From Paeniglutamicibacter sulfureus (GTDB lineage: Bacteria; Actinomycetota; Actinomycetes; Actinomycetales; Micrococcaceae): a stretch of 64,000 nt of DNA. Location: positions 1,860,001-1,924,000 of the forward strand of contig NZ_BAAAWO010000001.1 in NCBI RefSeq assembly GCF_039535115.1, given 5' to 3'. This document shows positions 43,812 through 52,226 of this stretch, piece after piece. Below the pieces are notes generated by a model. The model did no database searches, was not told where the DNA came from, and saw nothing but the letters and a program-made list of their open reading frames with translations. The first letter of the stretch is position 1. Each line of letters opens with the position of its first letter. The translations under genes and the position numbers were made by a program.

Positions 43812-43849
43812 GCCGGTGTACGGAGCCCTCGTCGGTTCCGTGCACCGGC
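43812..43849. terminator. Bidirectional terminator
   Basis: GCCGGTGTACGGA pairs with TCCGTGCACCGGC (13 bp, one T-G wobble) around a 12-nt loop, between the convergent permease and PucR genes. Confidence 0.8.
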
Positions 43850-43897
43850 CCCACGTCACCCGTCCCAGTGGCCCGTTGCGCGCCGCAGGCACCCGGT

Positions 43898-45547
43898 CTA
43901 GGTCCGGCCCAACCCGCGCCAAAGCAAGGCCACGTGCAAAGAGGTCCGCGACTCGGCGTCATCCAGGCTGACGCCTAGCTTGTCCTCCAGCTTTTCGAGC
44001 CGGGCGTAGAGCGCCGGCCGACTCAGGAATCCGGTGCGGGCCAGGGCGGACTTGTTGCCGCCGTGTTTGAGATACAGCCCGAGCAACTCGAGTGCGGGCT
44101 CGTCCAGCGGGTCCAGGATCCCGGCCAGCTCGGCCTCGGCAAAGGCCTTCAGGCGCGCGTCGTCATGCATCAGCGCGAGCAGCCCGCGCAGCCGCACGTC
44201 GGCAAAGCGGTAGAAGGGCCGGGCACGGGTGTCAAGGGTTGCCACGGTCTCGGCGACCTGGACCGCTTCTTCCAATCCACGGGCCGCATCCTTCACGCTT
44301 TTTCGCCCGCGCCCCACGCCCACCGACCATTCGACGGATTGCTGGCCTTGGGCCAGCTGCCGGCAGATTCGTTCCAGCAGCGGCTCCTCGAGTAGCCTGG
44401 CACCCACGCCCAGCACCATGCCGACTTGGCCGCTCTGCAGGCTGGCGGACAGCGAGGTTGCCCGGGCCGATTCCACGACGTCGTTGAGTGCGTCCAGCAG
44501 TGCACGTTCGCGCAATTGCACGCCGGTTGGCGTTTGCCCCCGGCGGTCATCAAGGCGGAAAACGACCGGGACGTAGTGTGGGGACTCCGCAAGGCCCAGC
44601 GCGCCGGCACGGATCATCACTTCGTCCGCGCCCAGGGCATGGGGCTGGCGCAGCTCGTGCAGCAGTCCCGCGCGGGCCTGGTGCAGTAGCTCCTTTTGGT
44701 CCCGCCCGGCCAATCGGGCAATGGACAGCGTCTGCCCCGCGCGCTCGAGCACCATGGCAGCGTCCTCGTCGTTGCCCAGCTGCCCGGGAACCACCAACCG
44801 CCCCCAACGTTGGCCCTGGATTCCGACCGGGGTCTGCAGCCAGCTTTCCTCCCCCGTTCCGCGCCCCGTGGCCTCCAGATAACCGACCCGGCGCGAGCGT
44901 TCGGGCCAGTGCGCCAGCAGCCCGGCATCCGGTTGCGGACCGGCGTCGAACCCCAGGACCAGGTGCGCCACGTCCTCCAGCACCACCGGGGCGCCGATGA
45001 GTTCGGCGGCCCGGGACACGATCCCTTCCTCCGTCGCGTTCTGCAGGCTCAACGCGGTGAACACCTCGTGGATCATCCGGGAGCGTTCCAGGGCGGCAAG
45101 CTGGTCCGAGACCAGCATGCGGTGAACCACCTCGGTGATCTCGACAAAGCGCACCCTTCGCCGCAACAGGATGACCGGGAAGTCGCCTTGCCCTGCAACC
45201 CGACGCAGCTCGGAGATGGAGGCATGTTGTTCCACGGCCGCCCCGGCGACCAGCTCGACAATGAGTCCCGAGGCTCCCGCTGCCTGAACTTGTGAGACAA
45301 AGCCGGCCACTCCGGACCCCGCTTCGCCGAAGGCCAGCCCGGTGGTCAGCACCAGCTCCCCACCGGAAAGCAATTCGGCCAGATCGGGGGTTTCGGCCAC
45401 GTGCACCCACCGCACGGGGTTTGTCAGCAAGGCCGCACCCCCGAGCACCTCCGGCTCCCCCGCCAAAACAGCAGGCAGCTCGAGGATTCGGGCAATGCTG
45501 AGGGTACCGGCGACGGCAGGTTTTCGGGGACTCTCGAGGGCACTCAT
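43898..45547 (-). CDS. PucR-family regulator of beta-amino acid module
   Basis: A 549-residue regulator starting MSALESPRKP. The N-terminal PucR domain (RILELPAVLAGEPEVLGG ... NPVRWVHVAETPDLAELLSGGELVLTTGL) and the C-terminal HTH_30 (ELLGLYLKHGGNKSALARTGFLSRPALYARLEKLEDKLG) are clear. The ribosome-binding site is weak. It is divergent from the dehydrogenase-aminotransferase pair, which it probably activates in response to their substrate. Confidence 0.9.
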   Translation of the reverse strand: MSALESPRKPAVAGTLSIARILELPAVLAGEPEVLGGAALLTNPVRWVHVAETPDLAELLSGGELVLTTGLAFGEAGSGVAGFVSQVQAAGASGLIVELVAGAAVEQHASISELRRVAGQGDFPVILLRRRVRFVEITEVVHRMLVSDQLAALERSRMIHEVFTALSLQNATEEGIVSRAAELIGAPVVLEDVAHLVLGFDAGPQPDAGLLAHWPERSRRVGYLEATGRGTGEESWLQTPVGIQGQRWGRLVVPGQLGNDEDAAMVLERAGQTLSIARLAGRDQKELLHQARAGLLHELRQPHALGADEVMIRAGALGLAESPHYVPVVFRLDDRRGQTPTGVQLRERALLDALNDVVESARATSLSASLQSGQVGMVLGVGARLLEEPLLERICRQLAQGQQSVEWSVGVGRGRKSVKDAARGLEEAVQVAETVATLDTRARPFYRFADVRLRGLLALMHDDARLKAFAEAELAGILDPLDEPALELLGLYLKHGGNKSALARTGFLSRPALYARLEKLEDKLGVSLDDAESRTSLHVALLWRGLGRT

Positions 45548-45600
45548 GGACAAAGTGTATGGCTTTGGCCCCAAGGTATTACAGGTTGACAGTTTCAACA

Positions 45601-45618
45601 GTGTGTCCCGGGCTACAC
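45601..45618. promoter_or_regulatory. Operator candidate between pucR and mmsA-like gene
   Basis: GTGTGTCCCGGGCTACAC is symmetric at 14 of 18 positions around CCCGGG. It lies 48 nt upstream of the dehydrogenase start and 53 nt upstream of the PucR start, just after a TTGACA. Candidate PucR site by position. Confidence 0.45.
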
Positions 45619-45666
45619 AATGGATTCAGCAGACCATTGCCCCGCCTTGAAAGGAACCCACACACC

Positions 45667-47160
45667 ATGCAGACACTCTCCCACTGGATCGACGGAACCA
45701 GCCTCGAAGTCCCGACCGATTCCCGTTTTGCCGACGTGACCAACCCGGCCACCGGCAAGGTGTCCTCCCGCGTTGCCCTGGCCTCGGCCGACACGACCGC
45801 CGAGGCGATCGCCGCGGCCCACGCCGCGTTCCCGGCCTGGCGCGACACTTCGCTGACCCGCCGCTCGCAGGTCCTGTTCAACTATCGCGAGTTGCTCAAC
45901 AAGCGCAAGGGCGAACTCGCCGCCATCATCACCGCGGAACACGGCAAGGTGCTCGAAGACGCGATGGGCGAGATCGCCCGCGGCCAGGAGGTCGTCGAGT
46001 ACGCTTGCGGCATCCCGCATCTGGTCAAGGGCGGCTACACGGAAAACGCCTCCACCAAGATTGATGTGCACTCCATCCGCCAGCCCCTCGGCGTCGCGGC
46101 CATCATCTCCCCGTTCAACTTCCCGGCCATGGTGCCGATGTGGTTCTTCCCGATCGCCATCGCGGCCGGCAACTCCGTGGTCTTGAAGCCGAGTGAAAAG
46201 GACCCGACAGCGGCCCAGTGGATGGCCGAGCTGTGGAAGGAAGCAGGCCTTCCCGACGGCGTCTTCAACGTGGTGCACGGCGACAAGGAATCGGTCGACA
46301 CGCTGCTGACCGACCCGCGCGTCGCCTCGGTCTCCTTCGTCGGCTCAACCCCCATCGCCCAGTACGTCTATGCGACCGGCACGGCACACGGCAAGCGCGT
46401 CCAGGCCCTGGGCGGGGCCAAGAACCACATGCTCGTCCTCCCCGACGCCGACCTGGACCTGGCCGCCGACGCTGCCGTCAACGCCGGCTTCGGTGCCGCG
46501 GGCGAACGCTGCATGGCCATCTCCGCGCTTGTCGCCATCGACTCGATCGCCGACGAACTGGTGGCCAAGATCGCCGAGCGCACGGCAACCCTGCGCGTGG
46601 GCGACGGCACCCGCGGCTGCGACATGGGCCCACTGGTCACCGCGGCGCACCGCGACAAGGTCGCCGGATACATCGACGCCGGCGAGGCCGCTGGAGCCAC
46701 CATGGTGCTGGATGGCCGGCGCGTGAACCCGGATGCGGAGGGCGAGGGTTTCTTCCTGAACCCAACCCTCTTCGACAACGTCACCACCGACATGTCCATC
46801 TACACCGATGAGATCTTCGGCCCGGTCCTCTCCGTGCTCCGCGTCGCCTCCTTCGAGGAAGGCATTGAGACCATCAACTCCAACCCGTATGGCAACGGCA
46901 CAGCCATCTTCACCAACGACGGAGGCGCTGCACGCCGCTTCGAGAACGAGATCCAGGTAGGTATGGTTGGTATCAATGTGCCGATCCCGGTGCCGATGGC
47001 CTACTACTCCTTCGGCGGCTGGAAGAACTCCCTCTTCGGCGACACCCACGCCTACGGCGCCGAGGGGATCAACTTCTTCACCCGCGGCAAGGTCGTCACC
47101 TCCCGCTGGCTGGACCCCAGCCACGGCGGCCTGAACCTCGGCTTCCCGCAGAACGCCTAG
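45667..47160 (+). CDS. mmsA: CoA-acylating methylmalonate-semialdehyde dehydrogenase
   Basis: A 497-residue aldehyde dehydrogenase. GAAAGGAA precedes the ATG at 45667 (MQTLSHWIDGTSLEV). The family-specific active site is GFGAAGERCMAIS, with SPFNFPAMVPMWFFP and the NPYGNGTAIFTNDGGAAR end typical of MmsA/IolA. It converts malonate or methylmalonate semialdehyde to acetyl- or propionyl-CoA with NAD and CoA. Next to an omega-aminotransferase it completes beta-alanine or beta-aminoisobutyrate breakdown. Confidence 0.94.
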   Translation: MQTLSHWIDGTSLEVPTDSRFADVTNPATGKVSSRVALASADTTAEAIAAAHAAFPAWRDTSLTRRSQVLFNYRELLNKRKGELAAIITAEHGKVLEDAMGEIARGQEVVEYACGIPHLVKGGYTENASTKIDVHSIRQPLGVAAIISPFNFPAMVPMWFFPIAIAAGNSVVLKPSEKDPTAAQWMAELWKEAGLPDGVFNVVHGDKESVDTLLTDPRVASVSFVGSTPIAQYVYATGTAHGKRVQALGGAKNHMLVLPDADLDLAADAAVNAGFGAAGERCMAISALVAIDSIADELVAKIAERTATLRVGDGTRGCDMGPLVTAAHRDKVAGYIDAGEAAGATMVLDGRRVNPDAEGEGFFLNPTLFDNVTTDMSIYTDEIFGPVLSVLRVASFEEGIETINSNPYGNGTAIFTNDGGAARRFENEIQVGMVGINVPIPVPMAYYSFGGWKNSLFGDTHAYGAEGINFFTRGKVVTSRWLDPSHGGLNLGFPQNA

Positions 47161-47191
47161 GGCCTCGAGAATCCCGGAAAGGGGTACCCCC

Positions 47192-48565
47192 ATGAGCATC
47201 GATGTGAGCACCGAAACCATCACGCCCGAGCAGATCGCCGCCGGCGCCCGCACCCACGAGCTGGACCGCAAGCATGTCTTCCATTCCTGGCAGGCACAAG
47301 GACCTTTCGACCCCATGACCATCATCAAGACCGAGGGTTCCTGGGTCTGGGACGGGGAGGGCAACAAGCTCCTCGATTTCTCTTCCCAGCTGGTCAACAC
47401 CAACATCGGCCACCAGCACCCGAAGGTCGTCGCCGCCATCCAGGAGCAGGCAGCACGGATCTGCACCATCGCCCCGCAGCACGCCAACGACGCCAGGTCC
47501 GAGGCCGCGCGGCTGATCGCCGAACTGACCCCGGGGGACCTGAACAAGATCTTCTTCACCAACGGCGGCGCCGACGCCAACGAGCACGCGATCCGCATGG
47601 CCCGTCTGCATACCGGCAGGAACAAGGTCCTGTCCGCCTACCGCAGCTACCACGGCGGCACGCACCTTGCGGTCAACGTCACCGGCGATCCGCGCCGCGT
47701 GGCATCCGACAACGCCACCGACGGGATCGTGCACTTCTTCCCGGCCTACCCGTACCGCTCCTACTTCCACTCCACCACCGAGGCCGAAGAGACCCAGCGC
47801 GCCCTGCGCCACCTGGAGGACACCATAGTCCTCGAGGGCCCGGGCACCATCGCGGCCTTGGTGCTGGAATCCATCCCGGGAAGTGCCGGCATCTACATGC
47901 CGCCGGCGGGCTACATGGAGGGTGTACGGGAGCTCACCACCAAGTACGGCATCGTCTTCATCGCCGACGAGGTCATGGCCGGCTTCGGCCGCGCCGGCCG
48001 GTGGTTTGCCGTCAACCACTGGAACGTGACCCCGGACCTGATCACCTTCGCCAAGGGTGTGAACTCCGGCTACGTGCCACTGGGCGGCGTGGCCATTTCC
48101 GAGGCCATCTTCGAGACCTTCCGCGAACGTCCCTACCCGGGCGGCCTGACCTACTCGGGCCACCCGCTGGCCTCGGCCGCCGCGGTGGCGACCATCAACG
48201 CCATGAAGGATGAGGGCCTGGTGGAGAACGCCGCCCGCCTCGGGGCGGACATCATCGGCCCGGCATTGCGCGAGCTGAAGGACAGGCATCCTTCCGTGGG
48301 AGACGTGCGCGGCACCGGCTGCTTCTGGGCGGTCGAACTGGTCACCAACCGCGAGACCCGCGAGCCGATGGCACCGTACGGCGGATCCTCGCCGGCCATG
48401 GCCGCGGTGACCGGTGCCTTGAAAAAGGCAGGCATGCTGCCGTTCGTGAACTTCAACCGCGTCCACGTGGTCCCGCCGCTGAACATCACGGACGAGGATT
48501 TGCGTACAGGGCTGGCCATGCTGGATACGGCCCTGAGCGTCGCAGACACGTTCGTCGAGGCCTGA
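47192..48565 (+). CDS. Class III omega-aminotransferase (beta-alanine type)
   Basis: A 457-residue PLP enzyme starting MSIDVSTETIT. FFTNGGADANEHAIRMAR, the Asp in FIADEVMAGFGRAGRWFA and the Schiff-base Lys in ITFAKGVNSGYVPLGGV are present. It follows mmsA after 31 nt, so the likely reaction is beta-alanine (or similar) plus keto acid to malonate semialdehyde, which MmsA consumes. GABA or taurine as substrate is possible. Confidence 0.91.
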   Translation: MSIDVSTETITPEQIAAGARTHELDRKHVFHSWQAQGPFDPMTIIKTEGSWVWDGEGNKLLDFSSQLVNTNIGHQHPKVVAAIQEQAARICTIAPQHANDARSEAARLIAELTPGDLNKIFFTNGGADANEHAIRMARLHTGRNKVLSAYRSYHGGTHLAVNVTGDPRRVASDNATDGIVHFFPAYPYRSYFHSTTEAEETQRALRHLEDTIVLEGPGTIAALVLESIPGSAGIYMPPAGYMEGVRELTTKYGIVFIADEVMAGFGRAGRWFAVNHWNVTPDLITFAKGVNSGYVPLGGVAISEAIFETFRERPYPGGLTYSGHPLASAAAVATINAMKDEGLVENAARLGADIIGPALRELKDRHPSVGDVRGTGCFWAVELVTNRETREPMAPYGGSSPAMAAVTGALKKAGMLPFVNFNRVHVVPPLNITDEDLRTGLAMLDTALSVADTFVEA

Positions 48566-48595
48566 CAGCCCCTGCGAATATGCACCACCTTCGGT

Positions 48596-48633
48596 GGCCG
48601 TGTCCCGCTGGAGCAATCCCCCGGGACACGGCC
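48596..48633. terminator. Bidirectional terminator
   Basis: GGCCGTGTCCCG and CGGGACACGGCC are perfect 12-bp arms with a 14-nt loop, just after the aminotransferase and facing the convergent APC permease gene. A smaller CCACC-TTCG-GTGG hairpin precedes it. Confidence 0.8.
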
Positions 48634-48771
48634 GGCTGCGGTTAAGGGCAGGTAACTCCGCCTTGCCTTCGGTCTGACAAGCCGGAGTTGCCGGCAGAAA
48701 CCGGCGGGCAAGCATCTTCGCGCTGGCCCCGCCGGCCATGGGAAGCGAATTCCCGGGAACTTTCAGGTTGC

Positions 48772-50238
48772 CTAAAGGTCGCCGCCGCGGCCCACCCTGG
48801 CATAGACCGCAGGGTGGCTGCGGCGAAGGCGGAAGGCCCACAGCACACCGAGGATCCCCGGAACTATGACGACTGCCGGCAGCAGCCATCCCAAAACGCT
48901 GGCTTCTTCCAGCCCGATCAGCACATCGAAGTTCACCACGATCGCGCCGAAAAGAACCGTCAGGCTCACCCCGGCGAGCAGCGGTGCCACCTGTGCGGCC
49001 CACGGACCGAGTCCGTGCGGCTCGGTGCGGAAATATCCAATGACGGCAAAGGAGGTCAGTGCCATGAGCATTACCAGGCCGAAGGCACCGGTGTTCGTGA
49101 GCCAGGTGAAGAGGGTGAGCACCGGGAACATCTCGTCCTGCCCGTTGCCGATGAATGCGAAGACCACCAGGACCACCAAGGCCAACACCGATTGGGCCAA
49201 CGAACCGGCCATCGGGGCATGTGTGCGGGGATTGGTGCGGGCCAGCACCCGTGGCAGGACTCCCTCGCGTCCCAGTGAGAACAGATAACGGGCCACCACA
49301 TTGTGGAAGGCGATCAGGGCGGCGAGCAGGCTGGTTATAAAGAGAACGTTGCCCAAATCCACGAACCAGCCCGGGGTGTGCTCCGCCAGGAAAACAAACA
49401 TCAGATCGGGCCCCATCTCGGCCGACCTGCCCACGACCGCACTGTCTCCCTCTCCCACGGCCATGGCCCAAGCGGAAATGGCGTAGAAAACCGCGATGAT
49501 TCCCACGGCGATCAGCGTGGCACGACGAGGGGTGTTCTTGGGATCCTTGACCTCTTCGCCGTAGATCGCCCCGGATTCAAAGCCCATGAAGGCAGCGATG
49601 CTGAAGGACAGGGCCGCACCGATTCCCGCAGTGAACAGGCTCCCCGGTTGCAAGGTCTGGGTGCTGATTCCCTCGGGAGCAACCTTTATGGCCAGCACGT
49701 CATACACGATGACCACGAGGAACTCGCAGGCCACGACGATGCCCAGGAGCTTGGCCGAAAGGTCAACCTTGTTCACCCCGAGAATCCCAACAACGGCCCA
49801 GCCGATCAGGGCACACCCCCACCATGGGAGGCTCAGCCCGAAGGTACCGGCAAGGAACGATGACATGGCAAAGCCGAAGAGTCCGTAGATGCCGATCTGC
49901 ATGGCGTTGTAACTGATCAACGCGACCCAGGCCGCGCCGATACCGGCTGCCTTTCCCAGACCTCGGGCGACGTAGGCGTAAAACGCCCCGGCATTGTGCA
50001 CGTGTTGGCTCATGGCAGTGTATCCAACGGCGAAGACCAACAAGACGATGCCGAGGACGATAAAGGAAAGCGGGATGCCCAGCACTCCGGTCACCGCGTA
50101 GTTGCTGGTGACACCTCCGGCGACAACTGTCAGCGGCGCCGAGGCGGCGATGATCATGAAGACCAGCGCGGGTACCCCGAGTGTGCGTTTGCCGAGGCTC
50201 GGGGCCTCGGTGATGCGTGGATCAGTGGATGCAGCCAT
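48772..50238 (-). CDS. APC-family amino acid permease
   Basis: A 488-residue transporter with 12 membrane spans and AAGGAGG before the ATG. FMIIAASAPLTVVAGG, NAGAFYAYVARGLGK, AAFMGFESGAIYGEE and the SLGREGVLPRVLARTNPRTHAP loop are hallmarks of the APC superfamily (amine/amino acid branch). It lies between the beta-amino acid and amine oxidase modules and could serve either. Confidence 0.91.
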   Translation of the reverse strand: MAASTDPRITEAPSLGKRTLGVPALVFMIIAASAPLTVVAGGVTSNYAVTGVLGIPLSFIVLGIVLLVFAVGYTAMSQHVHNAGAFYAYVARGLGKAAGIGAAWVALISYNAMQIGIYGLFGFAMSSFLAGTFGLSLPWWGCALIGWAVVGILGVNKVDLSAKLLGIVVACEFLVVIVYDVLAIKVAPEGISTQTLQPGSLFTAGIGAALSFSIAAFMGFESGAIYGEEVKDPKNTPRRATLIAVGIIAVFYAISAWAMAVGEGDSAVVGRSAEMGPDLMFVFLAEHTPGWFVDLGNVLFITSLLAALIAFHNVVARYLFSLGREGVLPRVLARTNPRTHAPMAGSLAQSVLALVVLVVFAFIGNGQDEMFPVLTLFTWLTNTGAFGLVMLMALTSFAVIGYFRTEPHGLGPWAAQVAPLLAGVSLTVLFGAIVVNFDVLIGLEEASVLGWLLPAVVIVPGILGVLWAFRLRRSHPAVYARVGRGGDL

Positions 50239-50373
50239 GGGAAGTTCCTCCTTGAAGCGTCTTTCCTACAAGCGTGCGCGAACGTATCCATTTGGCGCTT
50301 GGCTTTGCGTGAGCGCCTTTTGGCGAACCGTGCAGCGTTGTCTCCGGACGCCTGATCCGAGACCTTGGCGTCG

Positions 50374-51303
50374 CTAGCTTTGGGCCCTGAAAGCCGAGGG
50401 GGAACTGCCGTATGCGGCCCGGAATACCCTGCTGAAGTGCGCTGCGTCAGGCAATCCCCAACGCGCCCCCACTGCTCCCACCGGCACGTGGTGTTGAAAG
50501 GGATCGCTTAAATCGCGTTTGCATTGCTCCAGCCGTCGGGTGCGAATCCACTCGGAGACGGTGTGGCCGGACTGGGCGAAAATCTTATGCAGACTGCGCA
50601 AGGAGATGTATTGGGACTCCGCAATGGATCCCGGGCACAATTCGGGATCGGTGAGGTGCTCATCGATGTAGGCCTGGATCGAACGGAATTGCCGGTGATG
50701 CCCATCGACCGCGAGTTCGTCGTGTTCGTGGAGTTCGGCCGCGAGCAACGTACCCAACAGGTCCACGGCATTCGCGGCCAGCCGATGTCCGACGGGACCC
50801 TGCAGCTGGGGCAACAGGCCCGCCAGCTGCCCCAGGAAGGGGTTGATGGCCCGACCCAAGGGATGTTCGGCGCCGATGGCGGTGGCTGTCATCTCACGGA
50901 TTTGGGCAACCGGCAGTCCCAGCTGCTGCTGTGGAAACATGAGGACGAGGGTCTTGAATTCCTCCTCGAACATCAAGGTGTAGGGACGCTGGGTGTCATA
51001 GATCGCCAGCTCCCCAGGTCGAAGCAAGGTTTCCCGCCCGTCCTGCAGCAGGATGCCATGCCCGCTGAGCTGCAGGTTGAGCTTGAAGTGGGGGTGGTCC
51101 CCCGCGGCCAGCAGGTCCTCGGTGCGGCGCACTGCGTGCGCCGTGGCCTCGACCTCCATCACTCCCACGGAACCGAACTGGTTGCCGGCAATGCTGCCGG
51201 CAAAGGAGCCGGCCCGTACCGGCTCGGAAATGAGCGGAACGAAGGCGCTGGAGACAAGGGCCTTCCAGGCTCCGAAGGAATCAGCGTGCTGTATCTGGTA
51301 CAT
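50374..51303 (-). CDS. AraC-family regulator, FeaR-like
   Basis: A 309-residue regulator starting MYQIQHADSFGAW, with AAAGG upstream. The N-terminal AraC-binding-like domain (HFKLNLQLSGHGILLQDGRETLLRPGELAIYDTQRPYTL) is of the FeaR type, and the C-terminal double HTH reads SIAESQYISLRSLHKIFAQSGHTVSEWIRTRRLEQCKRDL ... HFSRVFRAAYGSSPSAFRA. In E. coli FeaR activates tynA and feaB for aromatic amine use. The copper amine oxidase nearby makes a similar role likely. Confidence 0.9.
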   Translation of the reverse strand: MYQIQHADSFGAWKALVSSAFVPLISEPVRAGSFAGSIAGNQFGSVGVMEVEATAHAVRRTEDLLAAGDHPHFKLNLQLSGHGILLQDGRETLLRPGELAIYDTQRPYTLMFEEEFKTLVLMFPQQQLGLPVAQIREMTATAIGAEHPLGRAINPFLGQLAGLLPQLQGPVGHRLAANAVDLLGTLLAAELHEHDELAVDGHHRQFRSIQAYIDEHLTDPELCPGSIAESQYISLRSLHKIFAQSGHTVSEWIRTRRLEQCKRDLSDPFQHHVPVGAVGARWGLPDAAHFSRVFRAAYGSSPSAFRAQS

Positions 51304-51455
51304 GAGCGATAGACCTTTCCCCAATTTCGGCCACGCCCCTCCGCATCGACAATCGGGAGGGAGGTGAACGGGGTCACATTCCAGCTAATCTACGCGCATA
51401 AATTCCTAAAGTCACGTTTTTTCTCTGACTGTAGGTTTTAAAGCGGGGACGTTGC

Positions 51456-52049
51456 TCAGCCCGTGCGCAGCAGACCCAGGTGTTGTTCCAACTGAGCCCG
51501 CAATTGGCTCGGATCGTTGAAGCCCGCATCAAGCACTGCCGCTATCTGCGATCCCAACAGGAAGGTCAGGAACGATTCCGCCGCGACCATTGGATCCACG
51601 TTGCCACGCAGCGAACCCTCATCTCCCGCCTGGGCAATCCACCCCCGAATCCAGTTGCGCCACTGGAGCATGGCTTCGTCATTGAGCGCGGCGAATTCTG
51701 GCTCATGGATGGCGACTTGCCAGAAAGGGATCACGACCCGGGCCTCGTCCAGCCGGTCCGCATCCAGTGGCAGGACCTCCGCGGCGAAGGCACGTAGTGC
51801 CGACAGGCCGGCCAACCCTTGGGTTGAGGTCGCGATCCGAGAGTTGGTACGGCCAAAGACGTGGCTGAAGGTAGCCCGAATCAAGCTCGCCCGCGTGGGA
51901 AAGTATGGCTTCAATGCGCCATTTGCAAAGCCTGCTTCGGCCGCAATGTCGCGCAAGGTCACACCGTCAAAGCCGCGGCGGGCAATAACCTTCCACGTAA
52001 CCTCAACAAGCTCGAGTCGGCGGGCATCATGATCAACAATCTTTGGCAT
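51456..52049 (-). CDS. TetR/AcrR-family regulator beside amine oxidase gene
   Basis: A 197-residue regulator starting MPKIVDHDARR, eight nt after AGGA. The HTH is GFDGVTLRDIAAEAGFANGALKPYFPTRASLI; the ligand domain is BetI-like, with FWQVAIHEPEFAALNDEAMLQWRNWI. It is divergent from the copper amine oxidase gene and a 24-bp palindrome lies in the 177-nt gap, so it is the likely repressor. Confidence 0.91.
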   Translation of the reverse strand: MPKIVDHDARRLELVEVTWKVIARRGFDGVTLRDIAAEAGFANGALKPYFPTRASLIRATFSHVFGRTNSRIATSTQGLAGLSALRAFAAEVLPLDADRLDEARVVIPFWQVAIHEPEFAALNDEAMLQWRNWIRGWIAQAGDEGSLRGNVDPMVAAESFLTFLLGSQIAAVLDAGFNDPSQLRAQLEQHLGLLRTG

Positions 52050-52133
52050 GCAACCCATCCTACGGATCGCTCCGCCAACCTTTGCGCACCGCCCGCACCA
52101 ACCCGCACCCCTTGCCACGGTGAAGAAACGCGG

Positions 52134-52157
52134 TTATTCTCTACAATCAGAGAATAA
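52134..52157. promoter_or_regulatory. TetR operator upstream of amine oxidase
   Basis: TTATTCTCT-ACAATC-AGAGAATAA: perfect 9-bp arms, 85 nt upstream of the TetR start and 69 nt upstream of the amine oxidase start. AT-rich in a GC-rich surround, so it likely overlaps promoter elements. Confidence 0.65.
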
Positions 52158-52226
52158 AAACGTGGTGCACGTCACCGGCGCCGGTAATGCACGTCTCCTT
52201 CCACATTCCCTCGAAAGGGCAACGCC

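Noticed and set aside
47096..49471. 791-residue minus-strand open frame
   Set aside because: It runs antisense through the mmsA end, the aminotransferase and the permease, has Gly/Arg/Asp-rich composition typical of a GC-rich shadow and no recognisable domain.
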